Notes: generated by a model from the sequence alone, not told the origin. Shown: positions 1 to 6,891, numbered from the stretch's first letter. The stretch: 36,722 nt of DNA from an uncultured Prevotella sp. (GCA_934202525.1 CAKPYB010000031.1:1-36722), one strand, 5' to 3'. Made by a program: numbers and translations.

Positions 1-86
1 ATGGCAAAATCCTGGGCAACTTTTTGTTGCTCAGGCACTTATAAATAATGTTAAACTATAGTGTTGCGGAATTAAGGGTATAATGA
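1..86 (+). repeat. Leader copy A, duplicate of the BspA-gene leader at 3572-3655
   Basis: This stretch matches, with small gaps, the leader of the BspA-like gene starting at 3663. Shared parts include ATGGCAAAA, the small hairpin CAAC-TTTTT-GTTG, GTTGCTCAGGCACTTA and TAGTGTTG. It lies in plus orientation but leads into no plus-strand gene. Instead, the last codons of the minus-strand BspA-like gene run into it, and that gene's stop codon lies in the TAGTGTTGCG stretch at 59-68. The left part of the leader (promoter and first stem strand) is outside the window. I infer a rearrangement breakpoint near 70-90. Confidence 0.75.
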
Positions 87-1147
87 TACTTTGCTCCTGT
101 TGTTTCGCAAGCGAACATCAATTTGCCTTCGCCATAAGAAACTGATGGAGTAGAGCACTGAGTAACTGGCTTGTTATCATCTCCTGTTTCGTCTGGATTC
201 CAGGCAGAGATATATTTATAATAATATCCAAATGCATCTTTATAATCCTGTAGATATTCTTTTGGAACCTTAATTATACTTGTCGTTGGTATTTTTAAGT
301 CTGCGTAATTTGATTTACAATATTTACCTTCAAAATAAACAGTTTCCAGACCACTGCAACCATAGAAGCACCATCCACCCAATGAAGTAACAGAAGAAGG
401 TATAGTGATTGAGGTCAAACCACGGCAACCAGAGAAGCAACTAGACCCCAATGAAGTAACAGACGAAGGGATGGTGATAGAGGTTAAGCCGCTACAACTA
501 GCGAAGCAATTTTCTCCCAAAGATGTGACTGAAGAAGGGATTTCAATGGAAGTTAAGCTGCTACAACCAGAGAAGCAAAAACCTCCCAAAGATGTGACTG
601 AAGAAGGGATTTCAATGGAAGTCAAGCTGCTACAACCAGAGAAGCACGACCAACTCAAAGAAGTAACAGACGAAGGGATGGTGATAGAGGTTAAGCTGCT
701 ACAACCAGAGAAGCAAAAACCTCCCAAAGATGTGACTGAAGAAGGGATGGTGATAGAGGTCAAACCGCTGCAATAACTGAAGCAATTTTCTCCCAGCGAT
801 GTGACTGAAGAAGGGATGGTAATAGAAGTTAAAGCACTGCAACTTCCAAAGCAACCATCACCCAATGAGGTAACAACATACTCTACCCCATCATTACCCT
901 TAACCTTCTCCGGAACAACTATATCACCAGAATAATTGCCATCTGTTTTAGACATAAGAGCAGCCGTCTTAGCCCCAGTATCCAACAAATAACGAAACCC
1001 ATCAATAACTTCAAATTTGACATCTTCAGCCATCGCACTACTTGCCGTCATGAGCATCATAACAACAAGCATAACAAAGCCCTTAAAAGAGCTGCAGGGC
1101 CCACATTTACTCTCCAAGAACCCATTTCTTAAAGTAAAATTTCTCAT
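56..1147 (-). CDS. BspA-like leucine-rich repeat surface protein, 3'-truncated
   Basis: A 363-residue secreted protein of the BspA/LRR_5 type, a family linked to surface adhesion in oral and gut Bacteroidales. After a charged start there is a hydrophobic signal segment ending at SSAMA, a short N-terminal region, then eight tandem repeats of 23 residues with the core CxSLTSITIPSSVTSLG. A short linker (about residues 275-325) follows. The C-terminus starts what looks like a domain usual in Prevotella BspA proteins (YGEGKLMFACETTGAKYHYT) and then stops abruptly in sequence that belongs to another gene's leader. The tail that such proteins usually carry is missing, so the product is probably truncated and perhaps not surface-anchored. 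A promoter-like site lies at 1296-1326, giving a leader of about 145 nt. Confidence 0.8.
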   Translation of the reverse strand: MRNFTLRNGFLESKCGPCSSFKGFVMLVVMMLMTASSAMAEDVKFEVIDGFRYLLDTGAKTAALMSKTDGNYSGDIVVPEKVKGNDGVEYVVTSLGDGCFGSCSALTSITIPSSVTSLGENCFSYCSGLTSITIPSSVTSLGGFCFSGCSSLTSITIPSSVTSLSWSCFSGCSSLTSIEIPSSVTSLGGFCFSGCSSLTSIEIPSSVTSLGENCFASCSGLTSITIPSSVTSLGSSCFSGCRGLTSITIPSSVTSLGGWCFYGCSGLETVYFEGKYCKSNYADLKIPTTSIIKVPKEYLQDYKDAFGYYYKYISAWNPDETGDDNKPVTQCSTPSVSYGEGKLMFACETTGAKYHYTLNSATL

Positions 1148-1295
1148 AATCTTATATCTTAAATTACACTTTCTATATATATAAGAGGCAAAGCCTCAAC
1201 TACTATATCATTTTAGAAATATCCTTCCCATATTTTAGGAATGACTTCAAATTTTGTCTCTTCGGGCAAAGATTCTTCTTTTCTATATTCCCCTT

Positions 1296-1356
1296 CAAAA
1301 GTACAACAATATTTCGAAACATGCAAGAAAATCGGGGAAAAGTTTAGAAAAAGTTA
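1296..1356 (-). promoter_or_regulatory. Promoter for the minus-strand BspA-like gene, duplicated block
   Basis: On the minus strand a TTCTTG box (TTG at 1324-1326) and TACTTTTG (1296-1303) are 20 bp apart, matching the Bacteroidetes -33/-7 layout. The block 1311-1356 is nearly identical to 3018-3064, upstream of the Rpn-type nuclease, so two unrelated genes share the same promoter module. The roughly 145-nt leader to the start codon at 1147 contains a GAGGC-TTT-GCCTC hairpin near 1181-1193. Confidence 0.6.
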
Positions 1357-1399
1357 TCAGGAAGTATTAGGGGAGGCTGGTATCATATATTGGCTCGCA

Positions 1400-1543
1400 T
1401 CAGAACTGAAATTCAAAGTCACACTTCTCCACGTTGCGCAACTTCTCCAGTTGCTCAGCCTTATGAGCCTTCAACCTCTTCACCCATTCTGCCAGCTTGG
1501 GAGAAGAGCTCTTGATAACTATTGTTTCATTTACATGTACCAT
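1400..1543 (-). CDS. Small hypothetical protein, possibly a relic
   Basis: A 47-residue frame starting at MVHVNETIVIKSS and rich in Lys, Glu, Leu and Ala (KLAEWVKRLKAHKAEQLEKL), consistent with one amphipathic helix as in small antitoxin-like proteins. The frame can be extended upstream to 1612, but that extension lies inside a palindromic repeat and is not credible. I do not recognise the family. No promoter or partner toxin is visible, so it may be a gene remnant. Confidence 0.3.
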   Translation of the reverse strand: MVHVNETIVIKSSSPKLAEWVKRLKAHKAEQLEKLRNVEKCDFEFQF

Positions 1544-1570
1544 AAGCCTATAGATTAAAATTCGAATATT

Positions 1571-1684
1571 TTTAAAGCTTTTGCCCTTACAGGGCGTTGG
1601 TTTATATTTCATTAATACCCAGGGTGTTGCCCTGGGCTAGGAGCTTCTGCCCCTTCAGGGCGTGTGGGGCAAGCCGAAAGGGTG
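1571..1684. repeat. REP-like palindromic element, half copy
   Basis: This is the right half of the palindromic element found complete at 13900-14166 and 31150-31392. It contains AAAGCTTTTGCCCTTACAGG, then CCCAGGGTGTTGCCCTGGG, then GCTAGGAGCTTCTGCCCC and TTCAGGGCGTGTGGGGCAAG. The terminal TTGCGAAAGTT is absent. It separates the small frame at 1400-1543 from the nuclease fragment at 1700. Confidence 0.75.
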
Positions 1685-1699
1685 CAGCCGAAATATACA

Positions 1700-2085
1700 C
1701 TACGCCTGAAGCGGCTTCAATTCTTCTTCTGTCAATCCAGTAGCCTGCATGATTTGCGACCAAGACATACCCATTGACAAAAGGCGGTAAGCTGTGTCTA
1801 TCTTTTCTTTAGCCATTCCTTTAGCTATTCCCTTTTTCTCTCCTTCAACATAAGAGCCATAAAGGCCGGAGTAGTAATCGTCAACAGCCTTGATACTTTC
1901 ATCGTATTTTTCCCGCTCCTCACTACTCAAGAAACGAACATCTGGCAATTTTGCAAGATGATCGAGCATCTTCTTTTGTTCCGCTAAAGGCAAATTTTTA
2001 AATACTTCATCCATTTCCATATACTTCAATACAGAAATCAATTTTTCAATGCCAGTTCTTATTTCCTCATTTTCTGAATTTCCTC
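1700..2085 (-). pseudogene. C-terminal fragment of a second Rpn/PD-(D/E)XK_2 family gene
   Basis: About 113 codons are open (1700-2041) and closely match the C-terminal third of the intact neighbour at 2059-2970: VLKYME, AEQKKMLDHLAKL, LSSEER.KYDESIKA, DDYYSGLYGSYVEGE, and the KGIAKGMAKEK heptad-like run. The nuclease core is absent. The matching frame continues upstream past 2041 with EEIRTGIEK, overlapping the last codons of the intact gene in another frame. This suggests the two copies were joined by recombination at a short shared sequence. It has a different tail (TGLTEEELKPLQA) from the intact gene. Confidence 0.8.
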
Positions 2086-2970
2086 CAGCGGAAGCTCGGT
2101 GGCCGTTGATACTTGCGCTTCCGAAAGACCCATTGACAAAAGGCGGTAAGCTGTGTCTAACTTTTCTTTAGCCATTCCTTTAGCCATCCCTTTAGCCATT
2201 CCTTCTGCTCTACCTTTAGCAATTCCCTTTTCCTCTCCTTCAACATAAGAGCCATAAAGGCCGGAGTAGTAATCATCGGCGGCCTTAATACTTTCATCGT
2301 ATTTTTCCTGCTCCTCACTACTCAAGCAACGAACATCCGCCAATTTAGCAAGATGATCGAATATCTTTTTCTGTGCCGTAAAAGGCAATCTTTCCAATAC
2401 TTCCATATACTTCAAAACATAAATCCATTTTTCAAAACCTGTCTCGCATTCTTCCTCACTCTTATCAAAGAAAGGAAGAGAAAGATAGATGAAACGAAGC
2501 TTATCAGAAAATATCGAGTCACTAGACTTCTCCCTCAAAGCAACGTCTGTCCTAAACTTTGTCACCTCATGCTCCTTTGGCATAAAATTCATGATGCAAA
2601 CCACATAAACCGGTACAAACTGGTATAAAATAGCTGTGCGGACACCAGCTTCATCAAATTTCTTGCGTTGGGCAACAAAAGCCTTACTAGCATAATAGAT
2701 GGAACGATTCACAAAGAAAGGTACCCATCTGTTCTGCATCTCAACGATGAAATGCTTGTCATCGTCGGTAACACAATAGATGTCAAAGATGCAGCCACGG
2801 AGATCATTAGTATCTCCAAGCTGTTCCTTATCCTTGAATGTTACGTCCTTGATTTGAAACTCACCTTCAAACAAGTCGTTCAAAAAATTAATCAGCAAGT
2901 CCTTGCTGAACTCTTGACCGAAGAGACGCTTGAAGCCCCAATCGGTAAAGGGGTTGATGTATCTACCCAT
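2059..2970 (-). CDS. Rpn family recombination-promoting nuclease / PD-(D/E)XK nuclease family transposase
   Basis: A 303-residue protein beginning MGRYINPFTDWGFKRLFG, the characteristic start of the Rpn/PDDEXK_2 family (related to E. coli RpnA-E, which stimulate RecA-independent recombination). Putative catalytic residues are Asp63 in FDIYC and Glu77/Gln79 in VEMQ. The C-terminus has a repetitive KGMAKGMAKGMAK stretch encoded by a 12-bp tandem repeat (about 2168-2211), where copy number could vary by slippage, followed by an amphipathic tail. Length is normal for the family. The start is supported by a promoter at 3003-3033. Two further fragments of the same family lie at 1700-2085 and 5242-5326. 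Confidence 0.85.
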   Translation of the reverse strand: MGRYINPFTDWGFKRLFGQEFSKDLLINFLNDLFEGEFQIKDVTFKDKEQLGDTNDLRGCIFDIYCVTDDDKHFIVEMQNRWVPFFVNRSIYYASKAFVAQRKKFDEAGVRTAILYQFVPVYVVCIMNFMPKEHEVTKFRTDVALREKSSDSIFSDKLRFIYLSLPFFDKSEEECETGFEKWIYVLKYMEVLERLPFTAQKKIFDHLAKLADVRCLSSEEQEKYDESIKAADDYYSGLYGSYVEGEEKGIAKGRAEGMAKGMAKGMAKEKLDTAYRLLSMGLSEAQVSTATELPLEEIQKMRK

Positions 2971-3002
2971 AAATTATCAATTTAGATTCTGTAAATCTGC
3001 CG

Positions 3003-3064
3003 CAAAGATAAACTTTTATTTCGAAACACGCAAGAAAATCGGGAGAAAGTTTTAGAAAAAGTTA
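3003..3064 (-). promoter_or_regulatory. Promoter of the Rpn-type nuclease gene
   Basis: On the minus strand TTCTTG (TTG at 3031-3033) and TATCTTTG (3003-3010) are spaced by 20 bp, a good Bacteroidetes-type promoter about 33 bp upstream of the start codon. The flanking block 3018-3064 is shared with 1311-1356. Confidence 0.65.
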
Positions 3065-3167
3065 CTGGCAAGGGAAGAATGTTTATAAGTGCGCGAAAAA
3101 TATAACCTCAAATCCGCAACCTATTGGTTTTCGTGGGATTTTGCTCGTAAAACGACAAAAATTCATT

Positions 3168-3452
3168 TTATTGTAATATTCCTTGCATAACAGAAACGTC
3201 GTAAACACAAAATCCCCTTACCCCATAAAGCGACTTGAGGTAATCCTTGCCACCACGAAGATTGTAGAATTCCACGATGTCTCTTGCACTTGACTTGTAA
3301 TCGTTGGTCAGTATACATCTGTAGGTATATTCTCCTTCCCAAATGTCAATCTGAGAACGTAGAATCTCTCTATATTGATAATCAAACAATGTGCATCTCA
3401 ATCCCAAGGTGGAATCTATGATTTGAGCTAAAAGAGCATCAAATTGCTCCAT
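3168..3452 (-). pseudogene. IS1380-like transposase remnant
   Basis: The 94-codon frame contains YTYRCILTNDYKSSARDIV followed by EFYNLRGGK, which resembles the conserved C-terminal part of IS1380-family DDE transposases of Bacteroidales (ILTND...YN.RG). The N-terminal catalytic region is absent and sequence after RGGK diverges (DYLKSLYGVRGF), so this is a decayed piece. No terminal inverted repeats could be paired around it. It sits between the nuclease promoter and the promoter of the BspA-like gene at 3663. Confidence 0.65.
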
Positions 3453-3500
3453 AATAGAAAAAATTCCTCCAAAAGGAGTGAGTTTCTCAGATTTAATTTA

Positions 3501-3579
3501 TATCTTTGCCATGTCATTTCAGAGTTTTGCTTGTTTTCTTTCGCAACACTAAGATAAGTGATAATCCTGACATGGCAAA
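3501..3579 (+). promoter_or_regulatory. Promoter with 12-bp perfect inverted repeat upstream of the BspA-like gene
   Basis: TATCTTTG at 3501-3508 matches the -7 consensus. Its TTTG is the start of the left arm of a perfect inverted repeat, TTTGCCATGTCA (3505-3516) and TGACATGGCAAA (3568-3579), with 51 bp between. No perfect -33 box is visible. The dyad could be an operator, a recombinase site or part of the leader structure. If the 51 bp were inverted, the -7 box would be unchanged because both arms are identical, so a simple promoter flip is not implied. Confidence 0.55.
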
Positions 3580-3655
3580 AACTGGACAACTTTTGTTGCT
3601 CAGGCACTTAAAAAGTTTAAATTATAATAGTGTTGTGTAATAAAGGCAATAAATA
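3542..3655 (+). promoter_or_regulatory. Structured 5' leader of the BspA-like gene (copy B)
   Basis: The roughly 150-nt untranslated leader contains CGCAACACTA (3542-3551), which pairs with TAGTGTTGTG (3628-3637) with one G-U pair. A smaller CAAC-TTTT-GTTG hairpin lies inside at about 3587-3598. Bases 3572-3655 are repeated at 1-86, where the second stem strand reads TAGTGTTGCG and would make a full Watson-Crick match. Retained pairing in two copies suggests RNA structure matters, for example for mRNA stability or regulation. I know no named element with this sequence. Confidence 0.5.
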
Positions 3656-3662
3656 AAAGAAT

Positions 3663-4442
3663 ATGAGAACATTTACTTTTAAAAGTCTGTTTTTAACAGT
3701 GCTATTTGTGTTGCTTGGGAGTTTGGCTATCCAGGCTGCAGATGATGGCCTGATTACCAGACAAATAACACTCAAGCTGGATGAGGCTGGTACTTTACGT
3801 AATATGATTAGTTATGACCAGAAGTATCTGATTACCAATCTGAAGATTGTTGGTAAAATTAATGGCACGGATTTGAAATTTATCCGTGAGATGGCTGGTT
3901 GTAATTTTTATATGGGAAAAACAGACGGAAAACTGTCTATATTAGATTTGTCTGAAGCAAAAATTGTAGAAGGTGGATCTGCGTATGTTTCAAACTCCGA
4001 TTCCTACTGGTATACCTCTAATGATAAGTTGGGCGGTTATGTTTTTTATGGTTGCAGTGGTTTGACAAGCTTGACCATCCCTTCCAGTGTTACTTCGATA
4101 GGCTATTATGCTTTTTGGGATTGCAGTGGTTTGAACTCCATTTATGTATATCCAGAAAAAATGCCAGAATTAGGGACAGACATATTTAATGGATGTGACG
4201 CAAAGAATTGTATAGTTTATGTGCCAAAGGGAACTGATATAGTTTACTGGTCGTCAGAATTTGGCTATTTCGAGAAGATAGTAGAGTTTGATGCAACAGG
4301 CATTGATAAGGTTACAACCTCTACCAATGCCAAGGAAGTCTCTCGCTATTCTGTAAATGGAAAGCGATTATCTGCTCCAGCCAAGGGCTTGAACATCGTG
4401 AAGTATAGTGATGGTAGTGTGAAGAAAGTTGTTGTTCAATAG
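3663..4442 (+). CDS. BspA-like secreted LRR protein, short form
   Basis: A 259-residue protein with a clear signal peptide (MRTFTFKSLFLTVLFVLLGS, cleavage after AIQA). A conserved BspA N-terminal region (DLKFIREMAG, LSILDLSEAKIVEGG) follows. Only one complete and one partial LRR_5 repeat are present (FYGCSGLTSLTIPSSVTSIG), against eight in the gene at 56-1147. The C-terminal tail (RYSVNGKRLSAPAKGLNIV, ending KKVVVQ) is the Prevotella type that resembles type IX secretion sorting tails. It is therefore probably exported and attached outside the cell. The short repeat region may reflect deletion between repeats. The start is supported by the signal peptide and the leader promoter at 3501. Confidence 0.8.
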   Translation: MRTFTFKSLFLTVLFVLLGSLAIQAADDGLITRQITLKLDEAGTLRNMISYDQKYLITNLKIVGKINGTDLKFIREMAGCNFYMGKTDGKLSILDLSEAKIVEGGSAYVSNSDSYWYTSNDKLGGYVFYGCSGLTSLTIPSSVTSIGYYAFWDCSGLNSIYVYPEKMPELGTDIFNGCDAKNCIVYVPKGTDIVYWSSEFGYFEKIVEFDATGIDKVTTSTNAKEVSRYSVNGKRLSAPAKGLNIVKYSDGSVKKVVVQ

Positions 4443-4635
4443 TTTCGGCTAACGAACGCAATATAATATATCACTTACAAGTAAAATATATTAAAGTAAA
4501 CCCTATTTAAAAATAAAAGGTATGCTTGATAAGATAATCAATACGGTTGTGCCTTTATCGTTATCTTTTTAATTTTGAACGAAAATGACCATGACCAAAT
4601 GACCGGTATGGAATAGTATACGTTTTATAAACATG

Positions 4636-4670
4636 CAAGCCCCCAGCTATCTCAGCTGAGGGCTTGTTTC
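4636..4670 (+). terminator. Rho-independent-type terminator, about 190 bp past the BspA-like gene
   Basis: CAAGCCCCCAGCT (4636-4648) and AGCTGAGGGCTTG (4654-4666) form a 13-bp stem with one mismatch and a five-base loop, followed by TTTCTGTT. Confidence 0.65.
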
Positions 4671-5241
4671 TGTTATATAAACGAAATGTATTTAGCGCTA
4701 AAATCTTTTTAGATGATAAAGTATGAAGTCTTATGCTCTATCCTACACAACTCGTTATCCCGAACTGAGGTAAAAATAGGACTTTAATTTGAATTCGCCA
4801 AACATTTTAACGGAAAATTGTACTTTTATAGACGATATTTGAGAAAAAAGAATCAACGTATCTATATTTTTTGTACCTTTACCGGCAGAAAACGGATAGA
4901 GTTGTTCGGTAACTTAATTAAGTGAAACATCGGGCACCAGCACCACCAAGCATTCTGGCAATTCTGGCACCACTATCTATAGAGATAAGTATGGACAGGT
5001 TACCCCGAAAGGGCACTATTAGGGGGCAGGTTGCCACGCAAAAGTTCCGATTATAATTACGGATGGAGCAGTTCAAAATCAAAAAGTAAATAGTCTGGAG
5101 AAGTTCTCTCCCACTGGCAAAAAATGAATTTAGGCAGCAACGTATCCCTATGGATTCCGTTACTGTCTAAAATAAGTAACGCTCCTCTAGAATACTGCCT
5201 TTCGGCGCGCCTGAGGGGCTTATATCTTTAGTTGAATGAAC
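4671..5241. other. Gene-free stretch with relics
   Basis: No intact gene is visible. Around 4918-5022 the plus frame reads SETSGTSTTKHSGNSG then TTIYRDKYGQVTPKGHY and a stop. This resembles the Gly/Thr-rich YRDKYG repeats at the ends of some Bacteroidales proteins, so it is probably a relic; this is a weak call. Upstream of 4918 the frame is closed. The rest has no structure I can name. Confidence 0.35.
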
Positions 5242-5326
5242 TGCCTTAATACTTTCATCGTATTTTTCCTGCTCCTCACTACTCAAGCAACAAACATCCG
5301 CCAATTTTGCAAGATGATCGAGCATC
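5242..5326 (-). pseudogene. Third fragment of the Rpn/PD-(D/E)XK_2 family
   Basis: About 85 bp on the minus strand encode MLDHLAKLADVCCLSSEEQE and KYDESIKA. They match 2284-2368 of the intact gene at nearly every base, and the frame is open at both ends without start or stop. The high identity suggests a recent partial duplication or gene-conversion scar. Confidence 0.75.
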
Positions 5327-5400
5327 TCCCCTCCCCCAGTGGTCTATAATATGTCCTTGTATATCCATAATTATCTTGTATTTTTATATTATTTAAAACT

Positions 5401-5554
5401 TTCGCTCGTAATTCGCTCGTACTTTTTATATCATCACCAAAAATGGTTACATTGTTATTTTACTAATAATCAAGGCATTACAATTCTACCGCTCGTAAGT
5501 TCGCTCGTAATTCGCTCGTAATTCGCTCGTAATTTGCTTTTATTTTACGAGCGA
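5401..5554. repeat. TTCGCTCGTAA 11-bp direct repeats with an inverted copy
   Basis: Units of TTCGCTCGTAA lie at 5401-5411 and 5412-5421 (last bases altered), and in a cluster at about 5490-5532 with four units at an 11-bp period. An inverted copy, TTACGAGCGA (5545-5554), covers the last codons of the minus-strand gene that ends at 5540. With TCGCTCGTAA at 5523-5532 it makes a perfect 10-bp stem with a 12-base loop. This could be a terminator-like hairpin that seeded the array, or an iteron-like binding site. Confidence 0.7.
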
Positions 5555-6290
5555 CCATTTTGATACATTACCTTTGGTTTCATTTTGCATGATTCCATCC
5601 TTACGAAGTTTACGTAGGATATTTCCTATTTTTGTCTTTTTCTGGGTATCATCCAACTGGTCAGAAATGACATTCCACAGCAGTTTGTCTATTTCTCCTC
5701 TTGTCAATACCCCATGGTCTTTCAATGAATCTACAAGCAATCTCTCGCACGACTTCGAGTCAAGCCCCTTATGCATCGAATACTCCACCTTCTTGTCTGC
5801 ACGCTGTGCAATGTGTTTCGCCACAAACAAATGAGGCTTTCTGCCTTCTATAAGATGCTTCTTTCTTAATTCCTTGATAGCTTCGTCACCGATTGGCTTA
5901 ACACGCTGTACTTGATCAAGAAGCACAGCCTCCGTAAGGTTGATGTTCTGGTTGGCAAACAACATAAGACTATAATTCTCGTCAATAACCGTACCATACA
6001 TGTGCATTACAACATGCGAGTCATCTGTCCCATTGTAGTCGGGCATCGGCAGAAATCGTTCCTTCTGACGCACAAATAGGTTGTGTATGCCATAACCTTG
6101 CGAATCTATCATCTTCAAGTTCACCATGGCCCTCATAAGGAAAGGGTTGCGATACAACTTCGGCGTCTTTGTACCAAAGATATATTGTGTATAGTCACCT
6201 TCAAGGAAACCGCCTGCGTTCTCAAACGTCAGTTTATCCTTGTCTTCAGTAACTATAATACGTTCATTCTGCAAGTAATTCTGAATTTAG
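5540..6290 (-). pseudogene. 5'-truncated AlbA_2/ATPase_c_4-type ATP-binding regulator
   Basis: The open frame (244 codons to 6274) begins inside the GHKL-like ATP-binding half of the AlbA_2 (Schlafen-AlbA) plus ATPase_c_4 protein family: ERIIVTEDKDKLTFENAGGF, NPFLMRAMVNLKMIDSQGYG, then a winged-helix-like C-terminus (LTRGEIDKLLWNVISD, IGNILRKLRKDGIM). Intact members carry an N-terminal AlbA_2 domain, which is absent. The homologous frame can be followed only a few codons further (NYLQ) to a stop near 6290. It would start only at TTG. I therefore call it a broken gene, although the C-terminal half is uninterrupted. Confidence 0.7.
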
Positions 6291-6314
6291 GAGATGAGCA
6301 AATAAGGAGCTTTT

Positions 6315-6559
6315 ATAAAGCTTTTGCCCTGTTCCGTATTCAGTATTCAGTTATTCAGTTTTATTTTAAACCCTTACATGGATAAAGGGGTTGAAAACCC
6401 GGAAGAAAGGAATATGTTATTTTGTAATGTATTTTTTTATTATAATATTATATTATATATATTTATATATATAGATATATAGATAGTATATAAACTTTAC
6501 TTTTTTAGGGGGTAAAAGTACCCCCTTCAAAATAAAACTGAATAACTGAATACTGAATA
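6315..6559. repeat. 31-bp perfect inverted repeat around an AT-rich tract
   Basis: The left arm at 6337-6367 (TATTCAGTATTCAGTTATTC and 11 more bases) is an exact reverse complement of 6529-6559, with 161 bp between. The interior holds a TA-rich run (about 6430-6500) and a GGGGGTA-AAAG-TACCCCC hairpin (6508-6525). A short piece of the REP-like element (TAAAGCTTTTGCCCTG) adjoins the left arm at about 6317-6332. The arms are built from a TATTCAGT-type short repeat. No gene is visible here. Confidence 0.75.
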
Positions 6560-6702
6560 AGGGGCTGTGTTTTCTTCTCTTTAACTCTATGTTTTCTTCT
6601 CTGAAAAAGTATGAGTTGCGGGGCGCAAAACGGCGAGTTAGATTGTTTAACAGGTTTTGGATTGAAAGCGTGCTGAAAATCGCGCCTTATCACACGCTGA
6701 AA

Positions 6703-6734
6703 TTTGGTGGTATCGGGAAATTGGCGTATCTTTG
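6703..6734 (+). promoter_or_regulatory. Promoter of the HU-HIG gene
   Basis: TTTG at 6703-6706 and TATCTTTG at 6727-6734 are separated by 20 bp, an excellent match to the Bacteroidetes promoter. The leader to the start codon at 6892 is about 150 nt and holds a direct repeat of the start-site region. Confidence 0.7.
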
Positions 6735-6836
6735 CACTGTCGTTCGAAGAAAGGCTGCACTCGACAAAGCTTAAGCAAGCTTAGCTCTGTTCTCGTTTGC
6801 ACTTTCTTTGCACTGTGATTCAAGAAAGGCTTGTGC
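6729..6836 (+). repeat. Direct repeat in the HU-HIG leader
   Basis: TCTTTGCACTGTCGTTCGAA plus GAAAGGCTGCAC (6729-6760) recurs as TTCTTTGCACTGTGATTCAA plus GAAAGGCTTGTGCAC (from about 6802 to 6836). The unit overlaps the -7 box and transcription start, so the second copy may be a duplicated start region; a TTTG lies at about 6796-6799. Confidence 0.6.
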
Positions 6837-6891
6837 ACCCCACCAAGTCAACATTCAACATTCAACATTCAACATTAAAAAATTAAAGATT

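Noticed and set aside
405..776. 123-codon plus-strand frame with repeated EVK..QPEKQ
   Set aside because: It is the antisense shadow of the LRR repeats of the minus-strand BspA-like gene; its periodicity comes from those repeats.
1241..1558. 105-codon plus-strand frame
   Set aside because: It covers a promoter block shared with 3018-3064 and has no recognisable protein feature.
3505..3579. Invertible (phase-variable) promoter
   Set aside because: The -7 box lies at the outer edge of an arm; because both arms are identical, inversion would not move or destroy it. A DNA-binding or RNA role fits better, so it is not called as a switch.
5339..5521. 60-codon plus-strand frame
   Set aside because: It runs through the TTCGCTCGTAA array and AT-rich sequence and has no family features.
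5401..5532. CRISPR-like array
   Set aside because: The units are 11 bp and mostly head to tail without spacers of constant length, and no cas genes are present.
6808..6891. N-terminal extension of the HU-HIG protein
   Set aside because: The 28 extra codons are translated from leader and TTCAACA repeats; the family starts at the ATG at 6892.
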